From positions 93,431-157,430 of the forward strand of contig NZ_LYBM01000005.1 in NCBI RefSeq assembly GCF_001707825.1: a stretch of 64,000 bases of DNA, in the 5' to 3' direction. Positions within the stretch are counted from its first letter, which is position 1; each line of letters starts with the position of its first letter. The translations under genes and the position numbers were made by a program. This DNA comes from Veronia pacifica. Lineage in GTDB: Bacteria; Pseudomonadota; Gammaproteobacteria; Enterobacterales; Vibrionaceae. Below, in pieces: positions 1 through 9,517 of this stretch. The notes beneath the pieces are model-generated. The model searched no databases. It saw nothing but the letters and a program-made list of their open reading frames with translations, and had not been told where the DNA came from.

Positions 1-392
1 CTATACCAATCTCCCGTTACACTATATTGACCTACGTTATCACCGAAACCACCAAATAAAGTAAATTTTCTACCATTTATCTTTCCACTCAATCTATTAT
101 TAGACTCTCTTATCAATGCCACTTCATAATCATTACCTTTTGGTAATTTATTATCTAGAAATGTATCTTGATATCCATATAATTCTTTTCCATTATCTCT
201 ATATTCACCAGATAAAATATGTGAGTAGATTTTATTTTTGTAGAAAGCCCTGTGGTTGTATGTACTTTCCTCTTGACTGACAGCAAACCAGCCGCCTTCG
301 ACAAGTGAAAGATTGTTAACTTGTCCTGTTTCATCACCGCAGCTGGCTAAGAGTAAGGTTGCAGGTATTAAAAGAATAGATTTTTTAAGCAT
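1..392 (-). CDS. Putative lipoprotein, C-terminus cut by window edge
   Basis: An open frame starts with ATG at 392 and runs off the left edge, giving 130 codons. The N-terminus MLKKSILLIPATLLLASCGD is a typical lipoprotein signal peptide with lipobox L-A-S-C, so the mature protein should begin at Cys18 and be lipid-anchored. The rest (ESTYNHRAFYKNK, SGKINGRKFTLFGGF) is a polar, glycine- and tyrosine-rich domain I do not recognise. It stands alone, with an AT-rich gap upstream. Cellular location is well supported by the lipobox, but the function is unknown. Confidence 0.7.
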   Translation of the reverse strand, partial: MLKKSILLIPATLLLASCGDETGQVNNLSLVEGGWFAVSQEESTYNHRAFYKNKIYSHILSGEYRDNGKELYGYQDTFLDNKLPKGNDYEVALIRESNNRLSGKINGRKFTLFGGFGDNVGQYSVTGDWY

Positions 393-861
393 TAGAATAG
401 ACCAGAGAAATAAAAATTAGTGTCATATAACTAGAAATCTGTTTCAAAGGAATAATCAATTGTTTCGAGATGCTTCATAAAAAAATGATCCTGTTGCTAT
501 GAAAAAATTCAGAGTGTTCACAATGATCATTTATTAATTACTTTATCATTTTAAATGATGTTGTCTTTTCTTTGTAAAAAGATTAGCTATATTTATTAGT
601 TAGTCATTTTAATATTGATAACTTTTATAATACAGAGATGTAATAATTTATCAGAAATCGTATCATACTTAAATTAATAATACAGTTATAAAATATTTTA
701 ATATAGGTACTTCAGTATTGGTGTCGATCAAATGTTATATGAGCGATATGACTTTTTATCGGTTTTAAAAACCATACTATCTATATGAATATTATTCTCT
801 CATTTCGTACAAGAGTCATTATTCTATCAATCGATCAAAATTTTGTTCGTAATTTGCCTCT
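393..861. other. AT-rich intergenic region
   Basis: About 470 bases between the divergent lipoprotein and sulfatase genes. It is very AT-rich and should contain both promoters. I see no convincing ORF, RNA gene or strong hairpin. Confidence 0.5.
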
Positions 862-921
862 TTGATATCTACGCTGTTCGGTAGGAGATTCAATAAAACG
901 GTAAACAGGGAAGTGCCTACA

Positions 922-2514
922 GTGAAAGCAGAAGATAACAAGCCGAATATTCTTTTTGTTATGGCTGATCAGCTCAGAGCTGATTATCTTGGGTGTAATG
1001 GACACCCAACAATAAAAACGCTTACGATTGATTGGCTGGCAGAGAGGGGCATTAACTTCAGTAAGGCTTATTGTCAGGCTCCTGTCTGCGGTCCGTCTAG
1101 GATGTCTTTTTATACTGGTCGCTATGCGTCTTCACATGGCGCAAGCTATAACAGTGTGCCGTTGAAAATTTCAGAGCTGACACTTGGCGATTACCTTCGT
1201 CCGCAGGGATACAGAGTGGCATTGGTGGGAAAAACTCACATGAAGGCTGACACAGAAGCGATGGAGCGGTTGGGTGTTGATCCTGCCTCATCAAAAGGAG
1301 TGTTGGTTAGTCAATGTGGCTTCGAACCCTATTGGCGTGATGATGGCTTGCATCCTGACCAGAGTGCTTCAGCCGACTTAGAGTATAACCAATACCTACA
1401 AGAGCAGGGATATGACGGTGATAACCCATGGCATGGCTGGTCTAACTCTGGTGAAGATCCCGCCAGTGGAGAGATTAAAAGCGGCTGGTATTTGAGAAAC
1501 AGCCATTTACCTGCAAGGGTCAGAGAAGAGCTTTCCGAAACAGCATATACCACTGACCGGGCGATGCATTTTATATCCGAGTGCCGTGATAAGCCATGGT
1601 GCCTGCACGTCAGTTACATCAAACCACATTGGCCTTACATTGCACCTGAGCCCTTCCACAATATGTATGGGATTGATGATCTTCTGCCTCATAATGCTCA
1701 CCCTAACGAGAGAAAAGATCCCCACCCTGTGGTAAAGGCCTTTATGGCGCACCGAGAGTCACAGGCGTTTTCATCGCAGGAAGTCAGAGAACGCGTTATT
1801 CCCGTTTACATGGGATTGATCAGTCAAATTGATCATCATCTCAAACGTTTGTTTGATCATTTAAAAGAGACAGGGCAAGACAAAAACACTGTGATCGTAT
1901 TTACCTCAGATCATGGTGACTATCTCGGAGATCACTGGCTGGGAGAAAAAGAATTGTTTCACGAGGCCAGCGCCAGAATCCCATTGATCATATACGATCC
2001 CCGATGTGGTGCCGACAGAACACGCGGCACAATCAGTGATCACTTGGTAGAAGCTATTGATTTAGTGCCAACATTCACTGAACTTGCGGGCGCAGCACCT
2101 GCTAATCACCAAGTAGAGGGACGATCATTAATTGATCTGATCACAGGGGACATTTCTTCTTCAGAACAATGGCGGCAATATGCGGTCAGTGAGACCGATT
2201 ATGCCTGGCGTGGTGCCAGAAAAACTCTAGGTCTTTCACCTGATCAGAGTAAGGCAGTGATGATCACTGATGGTCGCTGGAAGTACATACACTACGAGCA
2301 TTTCAGCCCTCAGCTTTTTGATCTGGAGACAGACCCCTGCGAGTTTGACGATATCGCGATGACGGAACCCGGTCAGGAAGTGTGTAAGCGTATGGAAAAA
2401 GCACTCTTTTTATGGTTTAGGCAACGTAAAACAAGAGTTACCATGTCGGATGACACAGTGGAAGCCCTTACCGACAATGCGCATCAGCGTGGTTATTTGT
2501 TTGGCTTTTGGTAA
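922..2514 (+). CDS. Sulfatase / phosphonate monoester hydrolase family enzyme
   Basis: Member of the alkaline phosphatase superfamily, hydrolysing sulfate or phosphonate/phosphodiester esters. The signature C-G-P-S-R (Cys about residue 56) is the motif in which Cys is converted to formylglycine, the nucleophile. Metal-site motifs are present: NILFVMADQ near the N-terminus and FTSDHGDYLGDH near residue 330. The C-terminal LFDLETDPCEFDDIA region is also typical, and the whole resembles rhizobial phosphonate monoester hydrolase more than classical arylsulfatases. The frame is open from a TTG at 862. I prefer GTG 922 because AGGGAA lies about 10 bases upstream and the family normally starts just before NILFVMADQ. 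No signal peptide is seen, so it is probably cytoplasmic. No formylglycine-generating enzyme gene is adjacent. The substrate cannot be assigned. Confidence 0.85.
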   Translation: MKAEDNKPNILFVMADQLRADYLGCNGHPTIKTLTIDWLAERGINFSKAYCQAPVCGPSRMSFYTGRYASSHGASYNSVPLKISELTLGDYLRPQGYRVALVGKTHMKADTEAMERLGVDPASSKGVLVSQCGFEPYWRDDGLHPDQSASADLEYNQYLQEQGYDGDNPWHGWSNSGEDPASGEIKSGWYLRNSHLPARVREELSETAYTTDRAMHFISECRDKPWCLHVSYIKPHWPYIAPEPFHNMYGIDDLLPHNAHPNERKDPHPVVKAFMAHRESQAFSSQEVRERVIPVYMGLISQIDHHLKRLFDHLKETGQDKNTVIVFTSDHGDYLGDHWLGEKELFHEASARIPLIIYDPRCGADRTRGTISDHLVEAIDLVPTFTELAGAAPANHQVEGRSLIDLITGDISSSEQWRQYAVSETDYAWRGARKTLGLSPDQSKAVMITDGRWKYIHYEHFSPQLFDLETDPCEFDDIAMTEPGQEVCKRMEKALFLWFRQRKTRVTMSDDTVEALTDNAHQRGYLFGFW

Positions 2515-2633
2515 TGTGAGCGGCCTGTATATGATGGTGGCAATGTTCTAAGGATAGAGTGGGGTATCTATGAGCCAGTCTGCCATCGCTCTTTTTTGAT
2601 GTGACAGACTGACATAAGTATTTAGATAGGCTG

Positions 2634-3107
2634 CTAGCTGAAATCAATTAACTCGACATCGAAAATTAGCGTTGAACCGGGTCTGATAATACCTGCAGCA
2701 CGATTACCGTACGCCAGTTCTGATGGAATGAAAAAGCGTGTCTTTTCGCCGACAACCATAAGCTGCACACCCTCAGTCCAACCTTTAATGACTTGATTAA
2801 GACCAAATTCAATCGGCTCACCACGTTCTACAGAACTATCAAATACTGTGCCTGTGATCAGGGTGCCGTGATAGTGGACTTTTACCTTTGACGACGCCTT
2901 GGGGTGTTCAGTACCTGTGCCTTTCTCTAATACCTTGAATTGCAGCCCTGATGCTGTGGTCTTTACGTCGTCTTCTTTAGCATTTTCGTCTAAAAAGGCA
3001 CTGCCGGCGCGCTTGTTTATTCCCGCTTCAGCATTGGCTTTCAGGCGGTTTCTGATCAAAAACATTAAGACCAGAGCGAACAAAATAGGCAGGATAAAAT
3101 CTAACAT
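2634..3107 (-). CDS. Membrane-anchored FKBP-type peptidyl-prolyl isomerase (copy 1)
   Basis: 157 residues. An N-terminal hydrophobic segment (MLDFILPILFALVLMFLIRN) acts as a membrane anchor. A linker follows, then a complete FKBP domain over roughly residues 50-157, with [40 protein letters not shown] and [13 protein letters not shown]. It should catalyse prolyl cis/trans isomerisation, probably facing the periplasm. It lies 80-odd bases downstream of a close paralogue on the same strand and may be co-transcribed with it. The two share long identical stretches in the FKBP core, indicating tandem duplication. Start is ATG 3107. Confidence 0.88.
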   Translation of the reverse strand: MLDFILPILFALVLMFLIRNRLKANAEAGINKRAGSAFLDENAKEDDVKTTASGLQFKVLEKGTGTEHPKASSKVKVHYHGTLITGTVFDSSVERGEPIEFGLNQVIKGWTEGVQLMVVGEKTRFFIPSELAYGNRAAGIIRPGSTLIFDVELIDFS

Positions 3108-3190
3108 AATGTACCTATGATTTGATGTGTAATGGGTGTTGGTTAATGGCGTTAAATCACAAACGCCACTCCATTCATGTTATCGGTTTA

Positions 3191-3670
3191 TTACTGATTG
3201 ATTTCGAGTAATTCGACATCGAAAATGAGTGTCGAACCGGGTTTTATACTGCTGACGCCACGGTTACCGTAGGCAAGATCCGCGGGAATGAAGAAACGTG
3301 TTTTTTCACCCACCACCATAAGCTGCAGTCCCTCAGTCCACCCTTTTATTACCTGATTAAGCGCGAATGAGGCAGGCTTACCTCGCTCAACAGAACTATC
3401 AAACACGGTACCATCAATCAAAGTGCCGTGATAATGGACGGTCACTCTAGAATCTGAACGTGGATGTTCAGTACCTGAGCCTTCTACTAACACCTTATAT
3501 TGCAAACCGGATGCGGTAGTTTTTACGCCTTCTTTGGTAGCATTCGTCGCAAGGAATGCCTCGCCTTCCGCTTTGTTTTGGGCGATCGCCTCTGAATTGC
3601 CAGAACTGAACTGAAAATACCAAATAAGCGCGACAACGGCGAGGACAAGCGGAACAAGGTACTTAGACAT
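3191..3670 (-). CDS. Membrane-anchored FKBP-type peptidyl-prolyl isomerase (copy 2)
   Basis: Paralogue of the neighbouring gene: N-terminal anchor [19 protein letters not shown], a short linker, then an FKBP domain with [45 protein letters not shown] and [14 protein letters not shown] place the start at ATG 3670, where an AGGT Shine-Dalgarno-like sequence precedes it and the hydrophobic anchor begins at once. The frame stays open to 3718. It is upstream of copy 1 and in the same orientation, so a two-gene operon is likely. Expected role is proline isomerisation/chaperoning of envelope proteins. Confidence 0.87.
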   Translation of the reverse strand: MSKYLVPLVLAVVALIWYFQFSSGNSEAIAQNKAEGEAFLATNATKEGVKTTASGLQYKVLVEGSGTEHPRSDSRVTVHYHGTLIDGTVFDSSVERGKPASFALNQVIKGWTEGLQLMVVGEKTRFFIPADLAYGNRGVSSIKPGSTLIFDVELLEINQ

Positions 3671-3967
3671 AACTAAACCTGAAATTTTTACCAATAGATG
3701 GCTCAGGATTATCAGCAACTTGTTGTAAAAAGTGAACCTTCTTTTATCGCTTTATCGAATCAAAATGTTAATCAGTTCACGCTTCAGCAACAGCTTGCGA
3801 CAATCCATATTGTTATATCCATTTTTAGAGTGGCAATGATGAACAGAATATTTGTTATTCAGGGTATGGGTAAATATGTGACTTTTGCTGATTAATCAGT
3901 GGTGAGTAATTATCTTTCTCCCCGTTAACTGCTAGCGTCGTTGATCTAACGAGTCTGGGAGCGAAAT

Positions 3968-4468
3968 ATGGAGATTAGAGCAATCAAGGCCGAGGATGCT
4001 GGCGCAATGATTGTATTAACAGAACGTCTGACCGAAGAGACGACGTTTATGCTTTTTGAGCCCGGTGAGAGGAAGGTTACGGAACAACAACAAACACGTA
4101 TGATTCAATCACTGATTGACGATCCTGACAGCTGTCAGTTTGTCGTGGAAGAGAAAGGGGAACTGCTTGGTTTTGTTGTCGGTAGAGGTGGTGCGGCGGA
4201 CTGGGGGAGCCACTCAGTTTACTGCGTAATTGGCATCCGACAAGTCGCGACAGGGCGTGGGCTTGGTAAGGCTTTAATGCAAAAAATCATTACGTGGGCA
4301 TCGGGGAAAGATTTTATCCGGATGGAGCTGACGGTGATGTGTCATAACCAGAGGGCGATAAAGTTATATCAGTCCTGCGGTTTTGAGATTGAGGGGACCA
4401 AAACGCATTCTCTCAAGGTTAATGGCGTATTTGTTGATGAATATCTGATGGCTCGTAAACTAAATTGA
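3968..4468 (+). CDS. GNAT-family N-acetyltransferase
   Basis: 166 residues with the GNAT fold. The acetyl-CoA binding motif A, RQVATGRGLGKAL (residues 91-103), matches Q/R-x-x-G-x-G/A. It is followed by a LTVMCHNQRAIKLYQSCGFEIEG motif B region, typical of RimI/PhnO-like enzymes that acetylate small amines or protein N-termini. ATG 3968 has GGGAG a few bases upstream. The gene stands alone between the FKBP pair and the MOSC gene. Substrate cannot be told from sequence. Confidence 0.85.
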   Translation: MEIRAIKAEDAGAMIVLTERLTEETTFMLFEPGERKVTEQQQTRMIQSLIDDPDSCQFVVEEKGELLGFVVGRGGAADWGSHSVYCVIGIRQVATGRGLGKALMQKIITWASGKDFIRMELTVMCHNQRAIKLYQSCGFEIEGTKTHSLKVNGVFVDEYLMARKLN

Positions 4469-4614
4469 AGGTGTTCGGAAATATGTTTCGAATGTTCTCT
4501 ATGACGAGTCTTTAGCCACATCTCGTCGGGACAAAAAAGTAAAAAGGCTCTTATCAGTGGTCTAAGCCGGATACGTTTCGTATCTTCCCTTTTTTCTCAA
4601 CGGACGATTGCGTT

Positions 4615-5151
4615 TTGGCACATGTTATTTCGGTACAAGTGAGTGATAAGCATAGCTTCACCAAGTATCCGTCATTGTTTATTGAATTACTCGAGGAGCA
4701 GGGTGTACTGGGTGATGCTCATTGCGGTTCGACAGTACAAAGTCGTTATCTAAAGCGCAGAAATGCTGCAGCTCCCAACCTCAGGCAAGTTCACCTTATT
4801 CAGCAGGAAACCATCGACAATTTGAATGAACAAGGTTTTAATGTCTCTCCCGGAGAAATGGGTGAAAACATGACGACTCTGGGCGTCGATTTATTATCTT
4901 TGCCGCTCGATACAAAAATACACTTTTCTCATGGTGCAGTTATCCGATTGACTGGAATAAGAACCCCATGTAATCAATTAAACACCTATCGTGCTGGTCT
5001 AAAACGAGCTGTTAGCCGGAAACATGATGGAAAAGTGCAATTTCTTTGCGGTGTGATGGCAGTCGTGGAACGCAGTGGAATCATCAATATAGGCGATGAA
5101 ATGGACATTGTTTTGCCATCATTGCCTCATAAATCCTTACCTTCGCTCTGA
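4615..5151 (+). CDS. MOSC domain-containing protein
   Basis: 178 residues matching the MOSC (molybdenum cofactor sulfurase C-terminal) domain: HCGSTVQSR, LRQVHLI near the start, GEMGENMTTLGVDLLSLP in the middle, and IRLTGIRTPCNQL carrying the conserved Cys. Such stand-alone proteins (YiiM-like) are linked to molybdenum cofactor-dependent detoxification or metal-sulfur carrier roles, and the exact reaction is not known for most. The start is uncertain. The frame opens at TTG 4615 with no clear ribosome binding site, but the domain needs nearly the full length. It is monocistronic and not next to the moeA/moeB genes at 28-30 kb. Confidence 0.82.
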   Translation: MAHVISVQVSDKHSFTKYPSLFIELLEEQGVLGDAHCGSTVQSRYLKRRNAAAPNLRQVHLIQQETIDNLNEQGFNVSPGEMGENMTTLGVDLLSLPLDTKIHFSHGAVIRLTGIRTPCNQLNTYRAGLKRAVSRKHDGKVQFLCGVMAVVERSGIINIGDEMDIVLPSLPHKSLPSL

Positions 5152-5332
5152 ATATCGTCTGGCAATAAAAGGCATATAAATAAGGCAAAAAGTACTCATA
5201 TTATTGATGAGTGCGTTTTCACTTGCAGATATGAAAAAGAGATGTAAAAAACAACATATAACCGTGTGAATAAAAAATTATCAGTGCTTTAAGATCAGGC
5301 GTTTATTGTGATGATATTTTATAGGTTTAATC

Positions 5333-6073
5333 ATGCGCGCTAAGGCATCTTTTTTAACACTTCTCTCTGCGCTAGCTCTTTCCGCCTGTAACGTGGGCGA
5401 CACAACATCGAAAACGACCATTGATGGCGTTGAAGTCGATCTAAATGACACTGCTGAGTCTTGCTTTAATCCTATATTGGGCGAAAAGGGTACAACATAC
5501 TCGATTGCCTATGACAGGGTGAAAGATGGTATTCACTATGGGATCAGTACAGAAACTTCAAAGGTTTTAAACCGAGATGACTGGGGTGATTCAAAAATAT
5601 TGACAGTGAACGATGCAGGACAAGCAGCAATGACATACAAGAATTATGACTCTTCCGACGTCATGATTTTAAAAAGTTATGCCACCGTTCTTCCATCAGG
5701 TGACGTCTTCAATAAAATAAATCTAGAACCAACAGGTTTGATCTATTTATTTTCTCATGCAAGGGGGCAGGAGGGCGATCTTGGTGCTGTTTCAGTTGTG
5801 CAAGAAGACACGGGAAACACAATACAAACGCGGTATTTAAACTACAAGTATGTGGGCAAAGAATACATGACAGTCAATGGTCACAGAACACTAACATGCC
5901 GAATAGATACTTATGGACCTGTGGTTATTAATGGATACACACATGATTATCGCAACTCTATTTGGTATGGCGTTGGTAATGGACTGGAGCTGAAAAAAAC
6001 TAAAAGCCTAGATGGTGAACAGGAAGTTAGCTACCAAGCCGTAACTGCCAAACTGAACGGTATCGATATTTAA
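5333..6073 (+). CDS. Putative lipoprotein of unknown function
   Basis: 246 residues. MRAKASFLTLLSALALSACN is a clear lipoprotein signal peptide with lipobox L-S-A-C (Cys19). The mature part is beta-rich, with repeated Tyr/Asp and motifs such as GTTYSIAYDRVKDGIHYG and CRIDTYGPVVINGYTHDYRN, and two further Cys (near residues 44 and 188) that could form a disulfide. I do not recognise the family. ATG 5333 follows an AGG at a suitable distance. A bidirectional terminator follows directly. Probably outer-membrane anchored, since the residue after Cys is Asn rather than Asp. Confidence 0.72.
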   Translation: MRAKASFLTLLSALALSACNVGDTTSKTTIDGVEVDLNDTAESCFNPILGEKGTTYSIAYDRVKDGIHYGISTETSKVLNRDDWGDSKILTVNDAGQAAMTYKNYDSSDVMILKSYATVLPSGDVFNKINLEPTGLIYLFSHARGQEGDLGAVSVVQEDTGNTIQTRYLNYKYVGKEYMTVNGHRTLTCRIDTYGPVVINGYTHDYRNSIWYGVGNGLELKKTKSLDGEQEVSYQAVTAKLNGIDI

Positions 6074-6094
6074 CGAAGACGATTTTAATATCAA

Positions 6095-6120
6095 AAAAGC
6101 CCACATAATAGTGGGCTTTT
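6095..6120. terminator. Bidirectional Rho-independent terminator
   Basis: AAAAGCCCAC and GTGGGCTTTT form a 10-bp stem around an ATAATA loop, with A-run and T-run flanks on both sides. It serves the lipoprotein gene on the plus strand and the ABC transporter gene converging on the minus strand. Confidence 0.85.
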
Positions 6121-6126
6121 CGCTAT

Positions 6127-7932
6127 TTAGACTGTTGCCTCTGCCTGCTTTTGGTATTGGACAGACTGCAATTTCCATAGCTCTGCATACTCGCCACCTT
6201 TTGCCTCCAGTACAGCTGGCTGCCCATCTTCTATTAAGTGACCGGATTTAAGCACCAGCACACGCTCCAAGAGAGCCACTGAGCCTAATCTGTGTGTTAC
6301 CATGAGTGCTGTTCGATTTGCCATCAGGCTGGTGAACTGCTCGAAAAGCTCGGCTTCTACTCTGGGGTCCATCGCGCTGGTGGGTTCGTCTAAGATCACC
6401 AGACCACAATCACGATTGACTGTCCGTGCCAACGCCAGTCGCTGCCATTGACCGCCTGAGAGTTCGGTACCATCGAACTCCGCTCCTAACTGTGAGTCAA
6501 GATTTAGGTTATCACTGAGTTCAAATCTCGCTTTGCGGGCTGCATCCGCAAGTTGAAGGCTATTATCACTTTGTTGTTTGTAGCCAAGTGCAATATTTTC
6601 ACCAACAGTCAGATGATAGCGACCAAAATCTTGAAAAACGGCACCTATGTACTCGCGCCATTCGTCAAGATTAAGATGCCTCAAATCCACACCACCCACA
6701 GTAATGCGCCCTTCGCTGGGGTCATAGAAACGACAGAGTAATTTGACCAATGTAGTTTTGCCTGCGCCGTTTTCACCCACTAACGCCACTTTTTCACCCG
6801 ACTCCAAGGTGAGGTTAATGTCAGAGAGAGCCTTTCTTCCATCGGGGTAATGGAAGCTAACCTCCTCGAAAACGACGGTTTTATTTTCTGGTAGTGCTTG
6901 GTTACTTTGACTGGTATCGACTAAGGGTTGAGTATTTTCCAGTCGCCGCATTTGACGAAAATATTCAATGCAAACGGGCAATACTGAAAGATTGTAGGTC
7001 ATGCCCTGACTGATAGCGCTGAAAATAGCCATAGCCTGAATGAGGCCGACAAGTTGTCCACTGGTGGTTGTAGAAGACATACCTCCCGTCAGCCAGAATA
7101 TTGCCATTGATATGGAGAGAAAATAAATAAGGTTCCATGGCTGAGGTTTAAGCATCATTTGTATGCGTTTGTTTTTCATTGAGCCAAGGTAACGATCGTA
7201 GTGGTGGACATATTTTCTCTGGAAAAAAGAAAATAGATTGAAAATACGAATGTCTTCAGCATATTTGTGGTTGAGGACCACCTTGAAATAGTATTTGAAA
7301 AATCTCGATTCCTTACTGGCACTCAACATTTCTTTGAAGACATCCATCTGTGTTTTCATTAGTGTCCAGGCTACCGGGAGGAGTGGGAGTAACAAAAATA
7401 ACGGTAGCCACCAGATGAATGAGGCAAGCAAAATGCAGAGTGATCCCATGGTTACTGAGCTTCTAATCACTTCGACAACATTGACCAAGGTATTCAGTGG
7501 GCGGTGGTGAGATTCTCTTGATAATAACTCAATGCAATCGTGCATCTCACTATCGTGAAGGGTGGCCAGATCTTTTATGCCAGCCGCCATACCCATGATA
7601 CGCAATTGAACATTCCTAGTGACCCTGTCGTTGATGAGTGCCTGAAATCCACTATTGATAGGAGCAAGAATGGGAGACAGGGAGAAACTTAGTGCCCAGA
7701 GTAGAATCAGTGACAAAGGCAGAGCGTTCCCTGCAGTGACTTCATTGACCAATTCAACACTTAACATAACGTTAATTACTGGCATCACACCCTGAATGAT
7801 CAGAGAGGTAATGAAGAGTAGAGTTATCTTGGGCGAAGAGGAAAAAATTATACGAAGTGCGTAACACAATGTGGTTGCGGTTGACCATATGTTTTGCATA
7901 TCTTTGCTCAATTGGCGTAATAGGGAGGGCAA
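6127..7932 (-). CDS. ABC transporter, fused permease and ATP-binding protein
   Basis: 601 residues of the exporter half-transporter type, presumably a homodimer in the inner membrane. The N-terminal half has about six membrane segments (for example IIFSSSPKITLLFITSLIIQ, LILLWALSFSLSPIL, SLCILLASFIWWLPLFLLL). The C-terminal half is a nucleotide-binding domain with Walker A GENGAGKTTL, signature LSGGQWQRLALAR, Walker B LVILDEPTSAMD and switch His in MVTHRL. The substrate is unknown; exporters of this shape move lipids, peptides or drugs. It stands alone. ATG 7932 lies close to a large AT-rich gap. Confidence 0.88.
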   Translation of the reverse strand: MPSLLRQLSKDMQNIWSTATTLCYALRIIFSSSPKITLLFITSLIIQGVMPVINVMLSVELVNEVTAGNALPLSLILLWALSFSLSPILAPINSGFQALINDRVTRNVQLRIMGMAAGIKDLATLHDSEMHDCIELLSRESHHRPLNTLVNVVEVIRSSVTMGSLCILLASFIWWLPLFLLLPLLPVAWTLMKTQMDVFKEMLSASKESRFFKYYFKVVLNHKYAEDIRIFNLFSFFQRKYVHHYDRYLGSMKNKRIQMMLKPQPWNLIYFLSISMAIFWLTGGMSSTTTSGQLVGLIQAMAIFSAISQGMTYNLSVLPVCIEYFRQMRRLENTQPLVDTSQSNQALPENKTVVFEEVSFHYPDGRKALSDINLTLESGEKVALVGENGAGKTTLVKLLCRFYDPSEGRITVGGVDLRHLNLDEWREYIGAVFQDFGRYHLTVGENIALGYKQQSDNSLQLADAARKARFELSDNLNLDSQLGAEFDGTELSGGQWQRLALARTVNRDCGLVILDEPTSAMDPRVEAELFEQFTSLMANRTALMVTHRLGSVALLERVLVLKSGHLIEDGQPAVLEAKGGEYAELWKLQSVQYQKQAEATV

Positions 7933-8709
7933 TCATAGATAAGGATAAAAAGAGACGATATGAAAAGAATCTTGCCTTGCGAGCTCCGCCAAAGATATCA
8001 ATTGATACTATTTTAAGATTGGATCTACAGCAAAACATGAGTTTTTAGGGAGTGCTTTCATTAACTTTTATACTTTATGATTTCCTCTACGGTTTTTCTT
8101 AATAAAGTAAGATATGTCGATATTTTTTCTCCGCTACACATTATTTAATAGCAAATATTGACAACTATTTGTTCCTTTTATCATATTAAGAAAGTATAAA
8201 TATTTTATAGAAGTAAATATTTAAGGTTTTAAATTTATAAAGCACTTAATCTCTTTTTATATCGAGTTTTTAAGGGGTGTTATATGTAATTTTTATTATT
8301 ATGTTGAAAGTGATTGTTATGAATAAACACGGCTTTCTATAAATTTTATAATGTTCCTTTTTCCAATATGCCAACCGTTCCAACATACTAACAGCTGCAA
8401 TGTGAACAGAACGGCGGTCGATGAGATGTCCTTCACTACTTTCGCACGCATAAAAAAATTCATTCTTGGATGATGCTCTATCGTGTGAAATATAATATGG
8501 AGTTTATTCTTACCTCTGATCCAAGCGGTCACCCACCATATGTGCTTTTTTTGCCTCATTTTTCAATCTTGATACCTCTTTGGTTCCTCATTGAGTCTCG
8601 GTAAATAGTCCTGCCCACTGATGATAGAGAATTATACTAAAGCACTGAGTTTTGGTAATCGGCCAAGTAGCCAGCCACTTTTCAATAAATGATGAATAGG
8701 GAAAGTCAA
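7933..8709. other. Long AT-rich intergenic region
   Basis: About 780 bases between the divergent ABC transporter and HAD genes. It is very AT-rich between 8050 and 8330. An 80-codon minus-strand frame at 8317-8559 has no ribosome binding site or recognisable sequence and is left out. I see no RNA gene. Confidence 0.45.
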
Positions 8710-9396
8710 ATGATCACATTAGCTTTTGATGTATACGGCACACTAATCAATACACAAGGCGTGGTGACACTCTTAGAAAAAATGGTGGGTGACAAGGCCG
8801 ATGACTTTTCACGCTCGTGGCGCAACAAGCAGTTAGAGTACAGCTTTCGCAGAGGTTTAATGAAACAGTATGCGCCTTTCTCTCAATGCACCATAGATGC
8901 GCTTGACTACACCTGTAATCTTTTCAATGAAGATTTGACGTCGACAGAGAGAAAAAAACTGATTGAAGCATATGATGAATTACCACCGTTCGATGACGTT
9001 ATTCCATGCCTAAAACAGTTGGCAACAAGACCTGTAAGGCTTTTTGCGTTTTCAAATGGTCAGTTTGCTGCAGTGAAGAAATTACTGGATCATGCAGAGA
9101 TTCTCCCACTTCTTATCGATATTATTAGTGTTGACGAGGTACAGTCTTTTAAGCCTGATCCTGCTGTTTACCATTATTTTCTTCGTCAATCAGGGTCGAA
9201 AGAAGATCAATCTTGGTTAATTTCAAGCAATCCGTTTGATGTGATTGGTGCAAGCCATGCAGGGATAAAGTCTATTTGGTTAAAAAGGGAACAAAATTCA
9301 CTACTGGACCCGTGGGATATAAAACCAGAACTCACGATAGACAACCTTTGTGCGTTGAAAGACATTATTGATGATTTGACGAGCAGTCAAATATAA
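8710..9396 (+). CDS. HAD-superfamily hydrolase, haloacid dehalogenase type II-like
   Basis: 228 residues from ATG 8710, chosen because AGGGAAA sits at the right distance. An in-frame ATG at 8689 would add seven residues. HAD motifs are in order: motif I LAFDVYGTL (nucleophile Asp7), motif II FAFSNGQF, motif III Lys in FKPDPAVY, motif IV SSNPFDVIGASHAG. The D-x-Y-G-T form and the SSNxxDxxGA motif are those of (S)-2-haloacid dehalogenases, which remove halide from 2-haloalkanoates, although many members are phosphatases. Cytoplasmic and monocistronic. Confidence 0.83.
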   Translation: MITLAFDVYGTLINTQGVVTLLEKMVGDKADDFSRSWRNKQLEYSFRRGLMKQYAPFSQCTIDALDYTCNLFNEDLTSTERKKLIEAYDELPPFDDVIPCLKQLATRPVRLFAFSNGQFAAVKKLLDHAEILPLLIDIISVDEVQSFKPDPAVYHYFLRQSGSKEDQSWLISSNPFDVIGASHAGIKSIWLKREQNSLLDPWDIKPELTIDNLCALKDIIDDLTSSQI

Positions 9397-9517
9397 AAAA
9401 TTTTCGTCTAATATTTAGGCAAGTGGATTTAGTGTTATTTATATTCATCATTGCAAACGTTAAAATAAGTGAAAATAATCATTTTAAAATAAAAAAATTA
9501 AACGTTTGCTAGGAGAA

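Noticed and set aside
3698..3895. 65-codon plus-strand frame upstream of the FKBP pair
   Set aside because: No ribosome site, Gln/Ile-rich composition with no family resemblance, overlaps the anchor-encoding start of the minus-strand FKBP gene.
8317..8559. 80-codon minus-strand frame in the long AT-rich gap
   Set aside because: No ribosome binding site and no recognisable protein sequence.
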